Shown here one piece after another: positions 49,784 to 58,599 of a DNA stretch of 64,000 nucleotides (its first letter is position 1; every line of letters begins with the position of its first letter). Location of the stretch: NCBI RefSeq assembly GCF_014193675.1, contig NZ_BLXZ01000004.1:434001-498000 (forward strand), written 5' to 3'. The notes under the pieces are model-generated. The model ran no database searches. It worked only from the letters and a program-made list of their open reading frames with translations, and was not told the DNA's origin. A program made the position numbers and the translations under genes. Origin of the DNA: Geomonas limicola (GTDB lineage Bacteria > Desulfobacterota > Desulfuromonadia > Geobacterales > Geobacteraceae).

Positions 49784-51364
49784 ATGGAAACCAACCTGAA
49801 ACTCAAGCTGCTCTCCTACGACCGTGCCGGGGTGCTGGCGAGCCTCGCCACGCTGATGGCGGGGGAGCAGTTCAACATCGCGGCTCTCGACGTGGAGCGC
49901 GGCGACGGCAAGGCCACCCTCTACCTCGAGGCCGAGGGGAGCGCAGAGGGGAGCCAGCGCGTGGTGGAGCGCCTGAGCGCGCTGCCGGACCTTTTGGAGA
50001 TCTCCTCGGTCCAGACCATGCCGCACGAGCAGCGCGAAAAGCGCATGCAGATCCTCCTGGACAGCGTAAGCGACGGCATCTTCTTCATCGACGAGGAGGG
50101 GAGCCTCGCGCTCATCAACCGGGTGGCCCAGCAGGCGCTGGGGATCGATCCGGCCCAGGCCTTGGGAAGCCGCATCACCACCCTTCCGCTTCCCGATTAC
50201 ACCATCCTCGAGTGCCTTTCCGGGCGCAGTTTCCTGAACCTCAAGAAAGACATCATCACCAAGAACGGCCGCCTGCAGTTCTTCGTCACCTGCAAGCCGA
50301 TCACCAACAGGGAAGGGCGCATCATCGGCGCGGTCGAGATCATGAAGGACATGAAGGAGATCCGCAGCCTGGCGAACGCCGTCCTGCAGCCGCGCCAGAT
50401 CACCTTCAGTGACATCATCGGCGAGAGCCGGGCAGTGAAGGACGCCATCGCCTTCGCCCAGAAGGTGGCGCGCACCGACTCCTATATCTCGATCCAGGGG
50501 GAGAGCGGCACCGGCAAGGAGCTCTTCGCCACCGCGATCCACTTCGCCAGCGGCAGAAGCGGCCCGTTTGTCCCGGTGAACTGCGCGGCGCTTCCCGAGC
50601 AGCTTCTGGAGAGCGAGCTCTTCGGCTTCGTTGGGGGGAGCTTCACCGGCGCGCGCAAGGAGGGGAAGCCCGGCCTCTTCGAGCTGGCCCGGGAAGGAAC
50701 CATCTTCCTCGACGAGATCACCGAACTCCCCTTGCCGTTGCAGTCCAAGCTGTTGCGGGTGATCCAGGAAAAGAGCGTGCGCCGCATCGGCGGCACCCAC
50801 GAGATCGCGGTGAACGCGCGGCTCATCACCGCCACCAACAAGCGGCTCGAGCAGATGATCCGGGAGCGCTCCTTCCGCGAGGACCTCTACTACCGGATCA
50901 ACGTGCTGCCGATCCACATCCCGCCACTGCGCGAGCGTCCCGAGGACATCCCGCTTTTGGCGGAGCACTTCCTGATGCAGCTCAACTCCCTGCTGGACAA
51001 GAACATCCGGGGGTTCCAGCCGCAGGCGCTGGCCCGGCTTACCCGGCACGGCTGGCCGGGCAACGTCCGGGAGCTCAGGAACGTCATCGAGCGTGCCGCC
51101 ATCCTCTGTTCCGGTGACCAGATCGACAACGACAGTATCATGATCGGCTTCGACCTGGACAAGACCATCGCGGAGATGAAGAACCAGGCCCAGGGCGCCG
51201 ACGCGACGCCGACCCTGCAGGCCCGGCTGGCAAGCTACGAGCGGCAGATCCTGGAGGAGACCATGTCGGCCTCGAGGAGCGTGCGGCAGGCCGCGCAGCG
51301 CTTGGGGATCTCGCACACCGCCCTTCTGAAAAAGCTGAAGAAGTACGCGCCGGCGGATACGTAG
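49784..51364 (+). CDS. Sigma54-type activator with ACT and PAS domains (TyrR-like)
   Basis: A 526-residue regulator. An ACT domain (about 5-75, LLSYDRAGVLASLATLM) precedes a PAS domain (about 82-195). The AAA+ domain follows, with Walker A GESGTGKE (239-246), the L1 loop GSFTGA (285-290) and Walker B GTIFLDE (305-311). A Fis-type helix-turn-helix ends the protein (RQAAQRLGISHTALLKKLKK). This order matches TyrR/PhhR, which sense aromatic amino acids. TyrR itself lost the sigma54-contacting GAFTGA loop; this protein keeps it with Ala to Ser, so it likely still drives sigma54 promoters. The obvious target is the sigma54 promoter 450 bp downstream, in front of the 2-oxoacid oxidoreductase operon. 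Confidence 0.9.
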   Translation: METNLKLKLLSYDRAGVLASLATLMAGEQFNIAALDVERGDGKATLYLEAEGSAEGSQRVVERLSALPDLLEISSVQTMPHEQREKRMQILLDSVSDGIFFIDEEGSLALINRVAQQALGIDPAQALGSRITTLPLPDYTILECLSGRSFLNLKKDIITKNGRLQFFVTCKPITNREGRIIGAVEIMKDMKEIRSLANAVLQPRQITFSDIIGESRAVKDAIAFAQKVARTDSYISIQGESGTGKELFATAIHFASGRSGPFVPVNCAALPEQLLESELFGFVGGSFTGARKEGKPGLFELAREGTIFLDEITELPLPLQSKLLRVIQEKSVRRIGGTHEIAVNARLITATNKRLEQMIRERSFREDLYYRINVLPIHIPPLRERPEDIPLLAEHFLMQLNSLLDKNIRGFQPQALARLTRHGWPGNVRELRNVIERAAILCSGDQIDNDSIMIGFDLDKTIAEMKNQAQGADATPTLQARLASYERQILEETMSASRSVRQAAQRLGISHTALLKKLKKYAPADT

Positions 51365-51698
51365 GAGCCATATACTCACGTGGCCTCATGTTCCCCCTCT
51401 GAAAAAGGATCATTCGCGAATCTGGGAAGCGTGAATATGGTGCTATCAACCACATCTGGCAGCCCAACGCCCCCCCCTTTGGAAAAGGGGGGGGACGTAA
51501 AGCTCTCTTGCCGGCTAAAGTGGTTCCTTCTTCCGATGCTCCGGCGTGGATAATGCCACATAAAATGCTCCCACTCCCCCGACTTCTGTCCCTGCCCCCT
51601 CTTGCCGGCTGAACCAAAGCCTCCTTTTGGAAACTTAAGGAACCAGTGGCAACTTTTGTTTCCACCAAACAACCCTCATTTTTCGCGATCTTAGCTCT

Positions 51699-51706
51699 GG
51701 TTAACC
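51699..51706. promoter_or_regulatory. GGTTAACC palindrome, possible activator-binding site
   Basis: A perfect 8-bp palindrome about 118 bp upstream of the -24 element, within the usual range for an upstream activating sequence. A second palindrome, CTGTTAACAG, lies at 51794-51803. Both share GTTAAC, which makes them candidate sites for the ACT-domain activator. Confidence 0.35.
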
Positions 51707-51786
51707 TGGTCTGTGGTAGTAAAAGTTTCCACTTGTTCGTCTCACCTTTGCAAAACCTTTCTTGCCAATCTTGTTATCTCTATTAA

Positions 51787-51799
51787 AATCAGCCTGTTA
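51787..51799 (+). promoter_or_regulatory. IHF-type binding site
   Basis: AATCAG-N4-TTA matches the IHF core consensus WATCAR-N4-TTR at every defined position. It lies at about -45 to -57 from the predicted start, where IHF bends DNA between activator and sigma54 polymerase. Confidence 0.5.
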
Positions 51800-51816
51800 A
51801 CAGTGTTTGGCCTCTC

Positions 51817-51832
51817 TGGCACGCACCTTGCC
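51817..51832 (+). promoter_or_regulatory. Sigma54 promoter of the 2-oxoacid oxidoreductase operon
   Basis: TGGCAC (51817-51822), five bases, TTGC (51828-51831): a perfect match to the -24/-12 consensus TGGCAC-N5-TTGC. It lies 57 bp before the ATG at 51889 and directly downstream of the gene for a sigma54-type activator. Confidence 0.8.
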
Positions 51833-51888
51833 GTATACAGCCCGCGAACGATCCCCTGCACCACGCAGTACGGTACCTGGAGGTAGCG

Positions 51889-54171
51889 ATGGAGCCCTGG
51901 CACGATAACAAGCTTTCCCCCGTAGCACTCCCCGACGGAGTTTCCCTGCCGCTGGAGGTCCGGGTGCACGGCCGCGGCGGACAGGGGGGTGTCACCTGCG
52001 CCAAGCTCATTGCAGCCCTCTACGCCAGGATGGGCCTTGCCGTCCAGACCTTCGGCGATTACGGCAGCGAGCGTTCCGGCGCACCGGTCCAGGCCTTCAC
52101 CCGGGTAGACCGCACCCGCATCACCAACCGCAACAAGATCTACCGCCCGGATCACCTGCTGGTTCTCGACCCCGGGCTCCTGGAGACGCCGGTCCTCTCC
52201 GGTGTGGTACCGGGGGCGCTCATCCTGGTGAACGCGACTGCCCCGCCCGAGGCCTTCGCCGAACAGTTCCGCCACTTCCGCTACGCCGTCGTCGATGCCA
52301 CCGAAATCGCCCGCGAGCAGGGGATCGGCTCCAGCTCCGTGGTCATCATCAATACCACCATCATCGGCGCCTACCTGCGCCTGCTCGGCCTGCCGCACGA
52401 GCTTTTGCGCGAGGTCTTCGCCAAGCTGGGGCTCTTGGGCGACCTTCCCGCGGCCGAGCTCGCCTACCAGCGGGTGCAGATCCGCGAGGCCGCCGAAGCC
52501 GGAGATGTCGAGGCGCAACCGGCAACCTTGAGCGCCGGGGTAGCCGAGGTTGCACCGCTCGCCGGCGCCGCACAGGATTTCCCCGTCGACCTGAAGACTG
52601 GCCTTTGGAGCAACCTCTCTCCCGGCTATCGCAACTACACCCCGCCCTGCAACGCCGCCTGCCCTGCAGGAAACGACATCGTCGCCTTCATCCAGACCCT
52701 GAAAAAAGAGGGGCCGGAGGCGGCAGCGGCCGTCCTGCTGCGCACCCAGGCGCTCCCCGCGGTCTGCGGACGGGTCTGCCCGGCGCCCTGCATGAGCGAC
52801 TGCAACCGCAAGGCGTTCGACGGCTCGGTCAACATCCGCAGCCTGGAGCGCTGGATTGCCGACCACGCCGAGCTCTCCCTCGAAAAAGAAACGGCGGCGA
52901 TCCCGCGCCGCTTCGCCATCGTGGGGGGCGGGCCGGCGGGACTGAGCGCTGCCTACCAGCTCGCCCTGCGCGGCCACCAGGCAACCATCTACGAAGCCGC
53001 GCCGAAACTTGGTGGCGTGCTGCGCTACGGCATCCCCGAGTTCCGGCTCCCCGCAGCGGTCCTGGACCGCGACCTTGCCCGCATCCAGGCCTTGGGCGTC
53101 CAGGCGGTGTGCGAACGGCCGGTCACCGGCGCAGAGCTGGCACGTTTGGCGAGCGAATACGACGCCGTACTCGTCTGCATCGGCTTCGGCGCACCGCACA
53201 CCCTCGGCGTTCCCGGGGAAGAGCTGGCGGGGATCGAGCAGGGGCTCCCCTTCCTGGAGCGCGTCAAAACCACCGGTGAAAAAGTGTCCGGACAGGTCGT
53301 CGTAGTGGGCGGGGGGAACTCGGCCATCGACTGCGCGCGAAGCGCCCTGCGCAGCGGCGCCGATTCGGTACGCATCGTCTACCGGCGCAGCCGCGAGGAC
53401 ATGCCCGCCATCGTGGAGGAGATCGCCGAGGCCGAGCAGGAGGGGATCCGCCTGATGACCCGGCGCCAGCCGGTCGTGGTAAGCGGCACCGGGCGGGTCA
53501 CCGGGATTACCATTGCCGAGGTCGAAGCGGGTGCTCCCGATGCGAGCGGCCGCTGCCGTCCGGTGGTCACCGAGCGCACCACCGAGCTTCCCTGCGACCT
53601 GGTGCTGCTCGCATTGGGGCAGGTGAACGAGCGGGAGCTGCTCCCCCGCGACTGGGAAGTGAAAGAGGGACGCATCTGGCAGGAAGGGAGCGCGCTGCCG
53701 GTCTGGCTGGCCGGCGACTGCTGCACCGGCGAGGGGACCGTGACCCACGCCATCGGCAACGCCCGCAGGACCGTTATCAGGATACTCGCGGAACTCGACG
53801 CCGGACCGCTGGAAACGCTGCCGGCCGCGGCGGATCAGGTGGTGGCTCCGGCCCAGATCCGCTTCTCCGCCTTCGAGGTGGATCCTCCCGGTCAGGATCG
53901 CCACATCCCCATTGCCCAGGCACGCCAGAGCTTCGCCGAGTTCAACCTCGGGCTGGACGGTCCCCAGGAGGCGCAGCGCTGCTTCTCCTGCGGGCAGTGC
54001 ACCCAGTGCGATACCTGCCTCATCTACTGCCCGGACGGCATCATCTACCGCAGCGCCGAGGGCTACCGGGTCGACCTGGAGCGCTGCAAGGGGTGCGGCA
54101 TGTGCGTCGCCGAGTGCCCGCGCTGCGCCATGGAGATGCACGAGAAAAACGCACAGGGAGGCAAACCATGA
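51889..54171 (+). CDS. Fused 2-oxoacid oxidoreductase gamma subunit / GltD-type NAD(P)H flavoprotein / ferredoxin
   Basis: A 760-residue three-part fusion. Residues 22-195 are the gamma domain of pyruvate/ketoacid:ferredoxin oxidoreductases (VHGRGGQGGVTCAKL, GDYGSERSGAPVQA). Residues 235-650 are like the small subunit of glutamate synthase and NfnB. This part has an N-terminal Fe-S cysteine cluster (C254, C258, C293, C297, C301, C305), an FAD motif VGGGPAGLSAAY (345 onward) and an NAD(P) motif VGGGNSAID (473 onward). Residues 697-750 are a ferredoxin with two [4Fe-4S] clusters. The chain would take electrons from the alpha/beta thiamine-diphosphate core to NAD(P). Phenylglyoxylate:NAD+ oxidoreductase (PadEFGHI) uses the same parts as separate subunits. 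ATG follows TGGAGGTAGCG. The alpha subunit gene overlaps its stop. Confidence 0.9.
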   Translation: MEPWHDNKLSPVALPDGVSLPLEVRVHGRGGQGGVTCAKLIAALYARMGLAVQTFGDYGSERSGAPVQAFTRVDRTRITNRNKIYRPDHLLVLDPGLLETPVLSGVVPGALILVNATAPPEAFAEQFRHFRYAVVDATEIAREQGIGSSSVVIINTTIIGAYLRLLGLPHELLREVFAKLGLLGDLPAAELAYQRVQIREAAEAGDVEAQPATLSAGVAEVAPLAGAAQDFPVDLKTGLWSNLSPGYRNYTPPCNAACPAGNDIVAFIQTLKKEGPEAAAAVLLRTQALPAVCGRVCPAPCMSDCNRKAFDGSVNIRSLERWIADHAELSLEKETAAIPRRFAIVGGGPAGLSAAYQLALRGHQATIYEAAPKLGGVLRYGIPEFRLPAAVLDRDLARIQALGVQAVCERPVTGAELARLASEYDAVLVCIGFGAPHTLGVPGEELAGIEQGLPFLERVKTTGEKVSGQVVVVGGGNSAIDCARSALRSGADSVRIVYRRSREDMPAIVEEIAEAEQEGIRLMTRRQPVVVSGTGRVTGITIAEVEAGAPDASGRCRPVVTERTTELPCDLVLLALGQVNERELLPRDWEVKEGRIWQEGSALPVWLAGDCCTGEGTVTHAIGNARRTVIRILAELDAGPLETLPAAADQVVAPAQIRFSAFEVDPPGQDRHIPIAQARQSFAEFNLGLDGPQEAQRCFSCGQCTQCDTCLIYCPDGIIYRSAEGYRVDLERCKGCGMCVAECPRCAMEMHEKNAQGGKP

Positions 54172-55328
54172 AGGGCGAACTTCTGAGTGCCAATCACGCC
54201 GCGGCACTGGCGGCCACCCTCGCCGCGCGCGCCAACCGCTTCGGTCGCGGCTTCTGCAGCGGCGTCTATCCCATAACCCCCTCCACCGAGTGCATGGAGT
54301 TTCTCTGCAATCAGACGATCGAGAAGGGGAAGGTGGTGCGCGTCGAGAGCGAGCACAGCGCCATGGGGGTCTGTATCGGAGCGGCTGCGGCCGGTGCGCG
54401 CTCCTTCACGGCAACCGCCTCTAACGGCCTTGCCTATATGGCGGAGAACTGCGTCGCGGCGGCGAGTCTGCGTCTCCCCATCGTTTTGACCGTTGCCAAC
54501 CGGACCCTGGGCCCCCCGTGGAACATCTGGGCCGATCACGGCGACGCGCTCATGCTGCGCGACCTGGGGCTGATCCAGTTTTACTGCGCCGACAACCAGG
54601 AAGTCTTCGACACCGTCCTGGCGGCCTTCCGCCTGGCCGAGGACCCGCGGGTGCTGATGCCGGTCATGGTCTGCATGGAAGGGTTCATCCTCTCCCACAC
54701 CGTGGCGCAGACCGACGTCCCCAGCCAGGAAGAGGTGGACGCTTTTCTGCCGCCCACGCGGGTGCCGCAGCAGCTGGGGACCACCCCGCATTCCTTGGGA
54801 CAGATAGAACTGCCGCGCCAGACCGAGGCACACCGCAAGCAGCACCACGAGGCGATGCGCGGGGCGCAGGCGGTGCTTGACGAGGTCTGCGCCGAGTTCG
54901 AGCGCACCTTCCAGCGCGAACTCCCGGGTGCTGTGGTTCCCTACAGTATGGAGGATGCCGAGACCGTCATCGTCTCCCTGGGTACCATGGGGCTTACCGC
55001 CGAGCGGGTAGTGAACCGGCTGCGCGAGCGCGGTCAGAAGGTGGGTGCGCTGCGGGTCCGGCTGTTCCGCCCCTTGCCGGTACAGGAGCTGCGCCGCCAG
55101 TTGGCAGGGAAGAGGCGGCTCGCGGTGCTGGACCGGGACCTGAGTGTCGGCCTGGGGGGCATTCTCTGGTGCGAGTTGCGCGGCATTGCCGACCCTGGCG
55201 CGCTGGTGCAGAACTACCTCACCGGCTTGGGGGGCGGCGACGTCTGCCCCGAGCACCTGGAGCGGATCCTGGAGGATCTCTGCAGTCGCAGCGAGGCCGG
55301 CGACCCGGTCTTTTTGGAGGATCTATGA
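54168..55328 (+). CDS. 2-oxoacid oxidoreductase alpha subunit
   Basis: A 386-residue protein from ATG 54168, which overlaps the stop of the fused subunit (ATGA). It holds the PYR-type domain I with YPITPSTECMEF and VESEHSAMGVCIGAAAAGA, and a transketolase-C-like domain II (VVSLGTMGLTAERVVNRLRE). It forms the thiamine-diphosphate active site with the beta subunit. The substrate, whether pyruvate, branched-chain, indolepyruvate or phenylglyoxylate, cannot be fixed from sequence; an aromatic or amino-acid-derived 2-oxoacid is suggested by the TyrR-like regulator. Confidence 0.9.
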   Translation: MKGELLSANHAAALAATLAARANRFGRGFCSGVYPITPSTECMEFLCNQTIEKGKVVRVESEHSAMGVCIGAAAAGARSFTATASNGLAYMAENCVAAASLRLPIVLTVANRTLGPPWNIWADHGDALMLRDLGLIQFYCADNQEVFDTVLAAFRLAEDPRVLMPVMVCMEGFILSHTVAQTDVPSQEEVDAFLPPTRVPQQLGTTPHSLGQIELPRQTEAHRKQHHEAMRGAQAVLDEVCAEFERTFQRELPGAVVPYSMEDAETVIVSLGTMGLTAERVVNRLRERGQKVGALRVRLFRPLPVQELRRQLAGKRRLAVLDRDLSVGLGGILWCELRGIADPGALVQNYLTGLGGGDVCPEHLERILEDLCSRSEAGDPVFLEDL

Positions 55329-56251
55329 TGAACGAACCGCTTCTCGGGGGCATGGCGCAGACCGTGCTTGATCGCGGCGAGCCGCTCTTGCGCCCGGGCA
55401 ACACCAACTGCGGCGGCTGCGGCATGTCGAACCTGATGCAGATGCTGAGGCGCGCGGTGGCCGACCGACCGGTGCAACTCATCATTCCCGCCTGCTGTGG
55501 AGCCATCGCAGCCGGCTCCTTCCCGCAGAGCGGCTATGGAGCCCCCACCCTGCTCACCACCTTCGCCTCCGCAGCGGCAGCGGCCAGCGGTGCAGCGAAC
55601 GTGGCCCAGTTGAACGGTGAGGAAACCCGGGTCATCTGCCTGGCCGGCGACGGCGGCACCTACGACATCGGTTTCGCCACCATGTCGGCCGCTGCCGAGC
55701 GTAACGAGGACATCCTCTACATCTGCTACGACAACGAGATCTATGGGAACACGGGAGGCCAGCGCTCCTCGGCGACTCCGGCCGGTGCGGTCACCAGCAA
55801 CACCCCCGGCGGCAAGAAAGAAGAGAAGAAGGATCTGATGGCCATCATGGCCGCGCATCGGATCCCCTATGCCGCTTCGCTTTCCCTGGCGCACGCCGAC
55901 GACACCATGAGGAAGCTGAGACACGCGCTCGACTTGAAGGGATTCCGCTTCCTGCACGTGCTCTCCCCCTGTCCGACCGGCTGGAAGTCCGAGCCAGCCC
56001 TGGGGATCGAGCTGGTGCGGCTTGCGGTGCGCTCCGGCATCTTCCCCGTCTTCGAGGTCTTCGACGGTCAGCGCCACCAGATCAACATCGAGCCCGATTT
56101 CTCCGACGAGGCGCTGGAGATGTACCTCTCCCTGCAGCGCAGGTTCCAGCGCTCGGGGCTGAAGGCTGCCGACCTGCGCCCCGCCATCGATCGCCACTGG
56201 CAGAACCTGCGCGTCCTAAGCGGCAGGATCGTCCCGGCGAAGAGGGTATAA
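55325..56251 (+). CDS. 2-oxoacid oxidoreductase beta subunit
   Basis: A protein of 308 residues starting at ATG 55325 (overlapping the alpha stop; the next ATG is 55328) with GGAGG upstream. It is the thiamine-diphosphate-binding subunit: the cysteine pair GNTNCGGCGM, the GDGGTYDIGF motif and YDNEIYGNTGGQRS with ATPAGA, as in pyruvate:ferredoxin oxidoreductase beta chains. Cys residues of GNTNCGGCGM and a later Cys probably hold the proximal [4Fe-4S] cluster. It is the third gene of the sigma54-driven unit. Confidence 0.9.
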   Translation: MMNEPLLGGMAQTVLDRGEPLLRPGNTNCGGCGMSNLMQMLRRAVADRPVQLIIPACCGAIAAGSFPQSGYGAPTLLTTFASAAAAASGAANVAQLNGEETRVICLAGDGGTYDIGFATMSAAAERNEDILYICYDNEIYGNTGGQRSSATPAGAVTSNTPGGKKEEKKDLMAIMAAHRIPYAASLSLAHADDTMRKLRHALDLKGFRFLHVLSPCPTGWKSEPALGIELVRLAVRSGIFPVFEVFDGQRHQINIEPDFSDEALEMYLSLQRRFQRSGLKAADLRPAIDRHWQNLRVLSGRIVPAKRV

Positions 56252-56286
56252 GGGGACTGACGCACCACTAACGAAAGGAGTAACCG

Positions 56287-56844
56287 ATGCGCAAATACGT
56301 AGGTGAAAGGGTGAAAAAGCTGCGTGAGGCACAGGGGCTGGCGCTGGAGCAGGTCTGCAAATTGACCGGCATCCCCGCCGACCAATTGCGCGCCATCGAG
56401 GAAGGCGAATCGGTGCCGGCCATCGGCGTGGTGATCAAACTCTCGCGGGTGCTCGGCTCCCGGATGGAGGGGCTGCTGCACGGCGGAGGGATGGTCTCCG
56501 AATCGCTCACCATCTGCCGCTCGGGCGAGTCGCTCGTCCCCGAACAGGGCGATACCAACCAGGGGTACGCCTACAAGTCGCTCACCCGTCCCGGGACCGC
56601 CGGGCACCTCATGGAGCCGTTCCTGCTCTCCTTCGATCCCCATTCCGAGCCGGGAGTGCCGATCAGCCACGACGGCCAGGAGTTCGTCTTCGTACTGGAC
56701 GGCGAAATAGAGCTCTTCTACGACGGGCAGAGCTATCGCCTGGCGCGCGGCGACAGCGCCTACCTGGACGCCTCCCGCCCCCACACCTTTCACGGCCTGG
56801 GCGACCGGCTGGCCCAGATGATGGCGGTGGTCAGCTCCGGCTAA
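56287..56844 (+). CDS. XRE family regulator with cupin sensor domain
   Basis: A protein of 185 residues. Residues 5-60 are an XRE helix-turn-helix (GERVKKLREAQGLALEQVCKLTGIPADQLRAIE), and 105-182 a cupin (PHSEPGVPISHDGQEFVFVLDGEIEL, ASRPHTFHGLGD). Such regulators bind a small effector in the cupin barrel and often control amino-acid or acid metabolism. The start has AAAGGAG. It lies 35 bp after the beta subunit and is probably in the same operon, giving a second layer of control over oxidoreductase expression. Confidence 0.9.
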   Translation: MRKYVGERVKKLREAQGLALEQVCKLTGIPADQLRAIEEGESVPAIGVVIKLSRVLGSRMEGLLHGGGMVSESLTICRSGESLVPEQGDTNQGYAYKSLTRPGTAGHLMEPFLLSFDPHSEPGVPISHDGQEFVFVLDGEIELFYDGQSYRLARGDSAYLDASRPHTFHGLGDRLAQMMAVVSSG

Positions 56845-56893
56845 CGCCTCTTTTTCCTTCCACGGCTACCGCCAAAGGTGATACTTTGTCGGC

Positions 56894-58597
56894 ATGTCCT
56901 GGAAAGTCATCGAAAACCGACGCAAAACCTTGGCAGGAGAGAGCGGAGTGCTGCAGCAAAAGCGCGGCGGCCGCCTCTCCTGCTGCGTGGTCTACCCCAA
57001 CCGCTACCATTCCGCAATGAGCAACCTCGGGTTCCAGACGGTGTACGCACTGTTGAACGAACACCCCGAGGTGGTCTGCGACCGCGCCTTTCTCCCCGAC
57101 CGCGAGGAGTTGGCTGAGCTGGATCGCACCCGCGGGACGCTCCTCTCGCTGGAAACCCAGCGACCGCTCTCCTCTTTCGATCTCATAGCCTTCTCGGTCT
57201 CCTTTGAAAGCGATTACCTGAACATCCCGGCGATCTTCCGGCTCTCGGGCATTCCGCCGCTTGCCGCAGAACGCTCTCCTTTGCAGCCCCTGGTGCTTGC
57301 CGGCGGCGCCGCCCTCTTTCTCAATCCGGAGCCGGTAGCCCCGCTTTTGGATCTGGTCTGCATCGGCGAGGCGGAACCGCTGCTCCCGGCAGTCGTCGAC
57401 CTCCTTCTCGAGGGGGCGGAGCATCGGGACGACCTGCTCGAGCGGGCCGCGCAGCTCCCGGGAGTCTACGTCCCCGCCCTCTACGAGCCGGTCTATGATG
57501 GCTGCCGCCAGCTGGCCTTCAAGGCACGCTCCGGGGCCCCCGACAGGGTGCCTCGCATCTGGGATCCCGATATCGAGGCGCGCCCCACGGTGACCGAGAT
57601 CCACACCGAGGCCACCGAGTTCTCCGGGATGCACCTGGTGGAGCTGTCGCGTGGTTGCCCGCGTGCCTGCCGCTTCTGCGCCGCCGGGTTCATCTACCTG
57701 CCGTACCGTACCAGGTCGGTGGATGTCGTGCGCGAGGAGGTGCTGAAGGGCGTTGCGGAAGGGCGCAAGGTGGGGCTCGTCGCTGCGGCAGTATCGGACT
57801 ACCGCGGCATCGGTTCGCTCTGCCAGGAGATCATCGCTGCGGGCGGGACCTTCTCGGTCTCCTCGTTTCGGATCGATCACCTCGACTCCGCCATGATCGA
57901 GGCGCTCAAGGCCAGCGGACAGAAGACGGTGGCGCTCGCCCCGGAAGGCGGCTCGCAAAGGCTGCGCGACCTGATCCGCAAGGGGATCGACGAGGAGCAG
58001 ATCCTCTCGGCCTGTGACCTCTTGATTGGCCACGACATCCTGAACCTGAAGCTCTACTTCATCATCGGGCTCCCCACCGAGACCGACCAGGATCTCGAGG
58101 AACTGGTCGCGCTGGTATTGAAGATCCGGGAGCGCGTGGTTACTGCGGCGAAGGCGAACAAGCGACTCGGCGAGATCCAGCTTTCGGTGAACCCGTTCAT
58201 CCCCAAGCCGTTCACCCCGTTTCAGTGGTGCGGCATGGAGGAGATCAAGAGCATCGAGAAAAAATGGAAGTTTTTGCAGAAGGCCTTCGGCAAACACGCC
58301 AACCTGCGCATCCAGATGGAGAGCCCCCGCGAGGCCTACCAGCAGGCGCTCTTCTCGCGCGGCGACCGCAGGCTGGCAGCGCTGCTCATCGCGGCGGACC
58401 GGCAGGGTAACTGGAAGAGCGCCCTGCGGGAACTCGACTTCGACAGTGACAGCTTCGTCTACCGGGACATTCCGCTCGACGAGATGCTACCCTGGTCATT
58501 CATCGACGGCGGCGACGATGCGCGGCTGGTGCGGGAGTATCGGCGGGCGTTCGGACTGCCGCTTGGCGAGGGGGAGGTCGGGGAGGATAACCTGTAG
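56894..58597 (+). CDS. B12-binding-like radical SAM protein
   Basis: A 567-residue protein. The N-terminal 230 residues resemble a cobalamin-binding-like Rossmann domain (VVYPNRYHSAMSNLGFQTVY, VLAGGAALFLNPEPVAPLL). The radical SAM core follows, with C255, C259 and C262 (CPRACRFC) for the [4Fe-4S] cluster. The layout fits the uncharacterised radical SAM family TIGR03960; no substrate is known. No Shine-Dalgarno lies close to ATG 56894: AAAGGTG is 13 bases away, and a GATACT-type -10 lies at 56880-56885, so a leaderless mRNA is conceivable. It ends before a REP-like palindrome. Confidence 0.85.
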   Translation: MSWKVIENRRKTLAGESGVLQQKRGGRLSCCVVYPNRYHSAMSNLGFQTVYALLNEHPEVVCDRAFLPDREELAELDRTRGTLLSLETQRPLSSFDLIAFSVSFESDYLNIPAIFRLSGIPPLAAERSPLQPLVLAGGAALFLNPEPVAPLLDLVCIGEAEPLLPAVVDLLLEGAEHRDDLLERAAQLPGVYVPALYEPVYDGCRQLAFKARSGAPDRVPRIWDPDIEARPTVTEIHTEATEFSGMHLVELSRGCPRACRFCAAGFIYLPYRTRSVDVVREEVLKGVAEGRKVGLVAAAVSDYRGIGSLCQEIIAAGGTFSVSSFRIDHLDSAMIEALKASGQKTVALAPEGGSQRLRDLIRKGIDEEQILSACDLLIGHDILNLKLYFIIGLPTETDQDLEELVALVLKIRERVVTAAKANKRLGEIQLSVNPFIPKPFTPFQWCGMEEIKSIEKKWKFLQKAFGKHANLRIQMESPREAYQQALFSRGDRRLAALLIAADRQGNWKSALRELDFDSDSFVYRDIPLDEMLPWSFIDGGDDARLVREYRRAFGLPLGEGEVGEDNL

Positions 58598-58599
58598 GG

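Larger units (their letters stand above)
51365..51888. other. 524-bp regulatory gap before the oxidoreductase operon
   Basis: The first half holds a C/G-rich inverted repeat (CCCCCCCTTTGG with a complementary run of G, about 51468-51493) and no gene. The second half is AT-richer and contains a GGTTAACC palindrome, an IHF-type site and a sigma54 promoter, listed separately. Confidence 0.6.
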
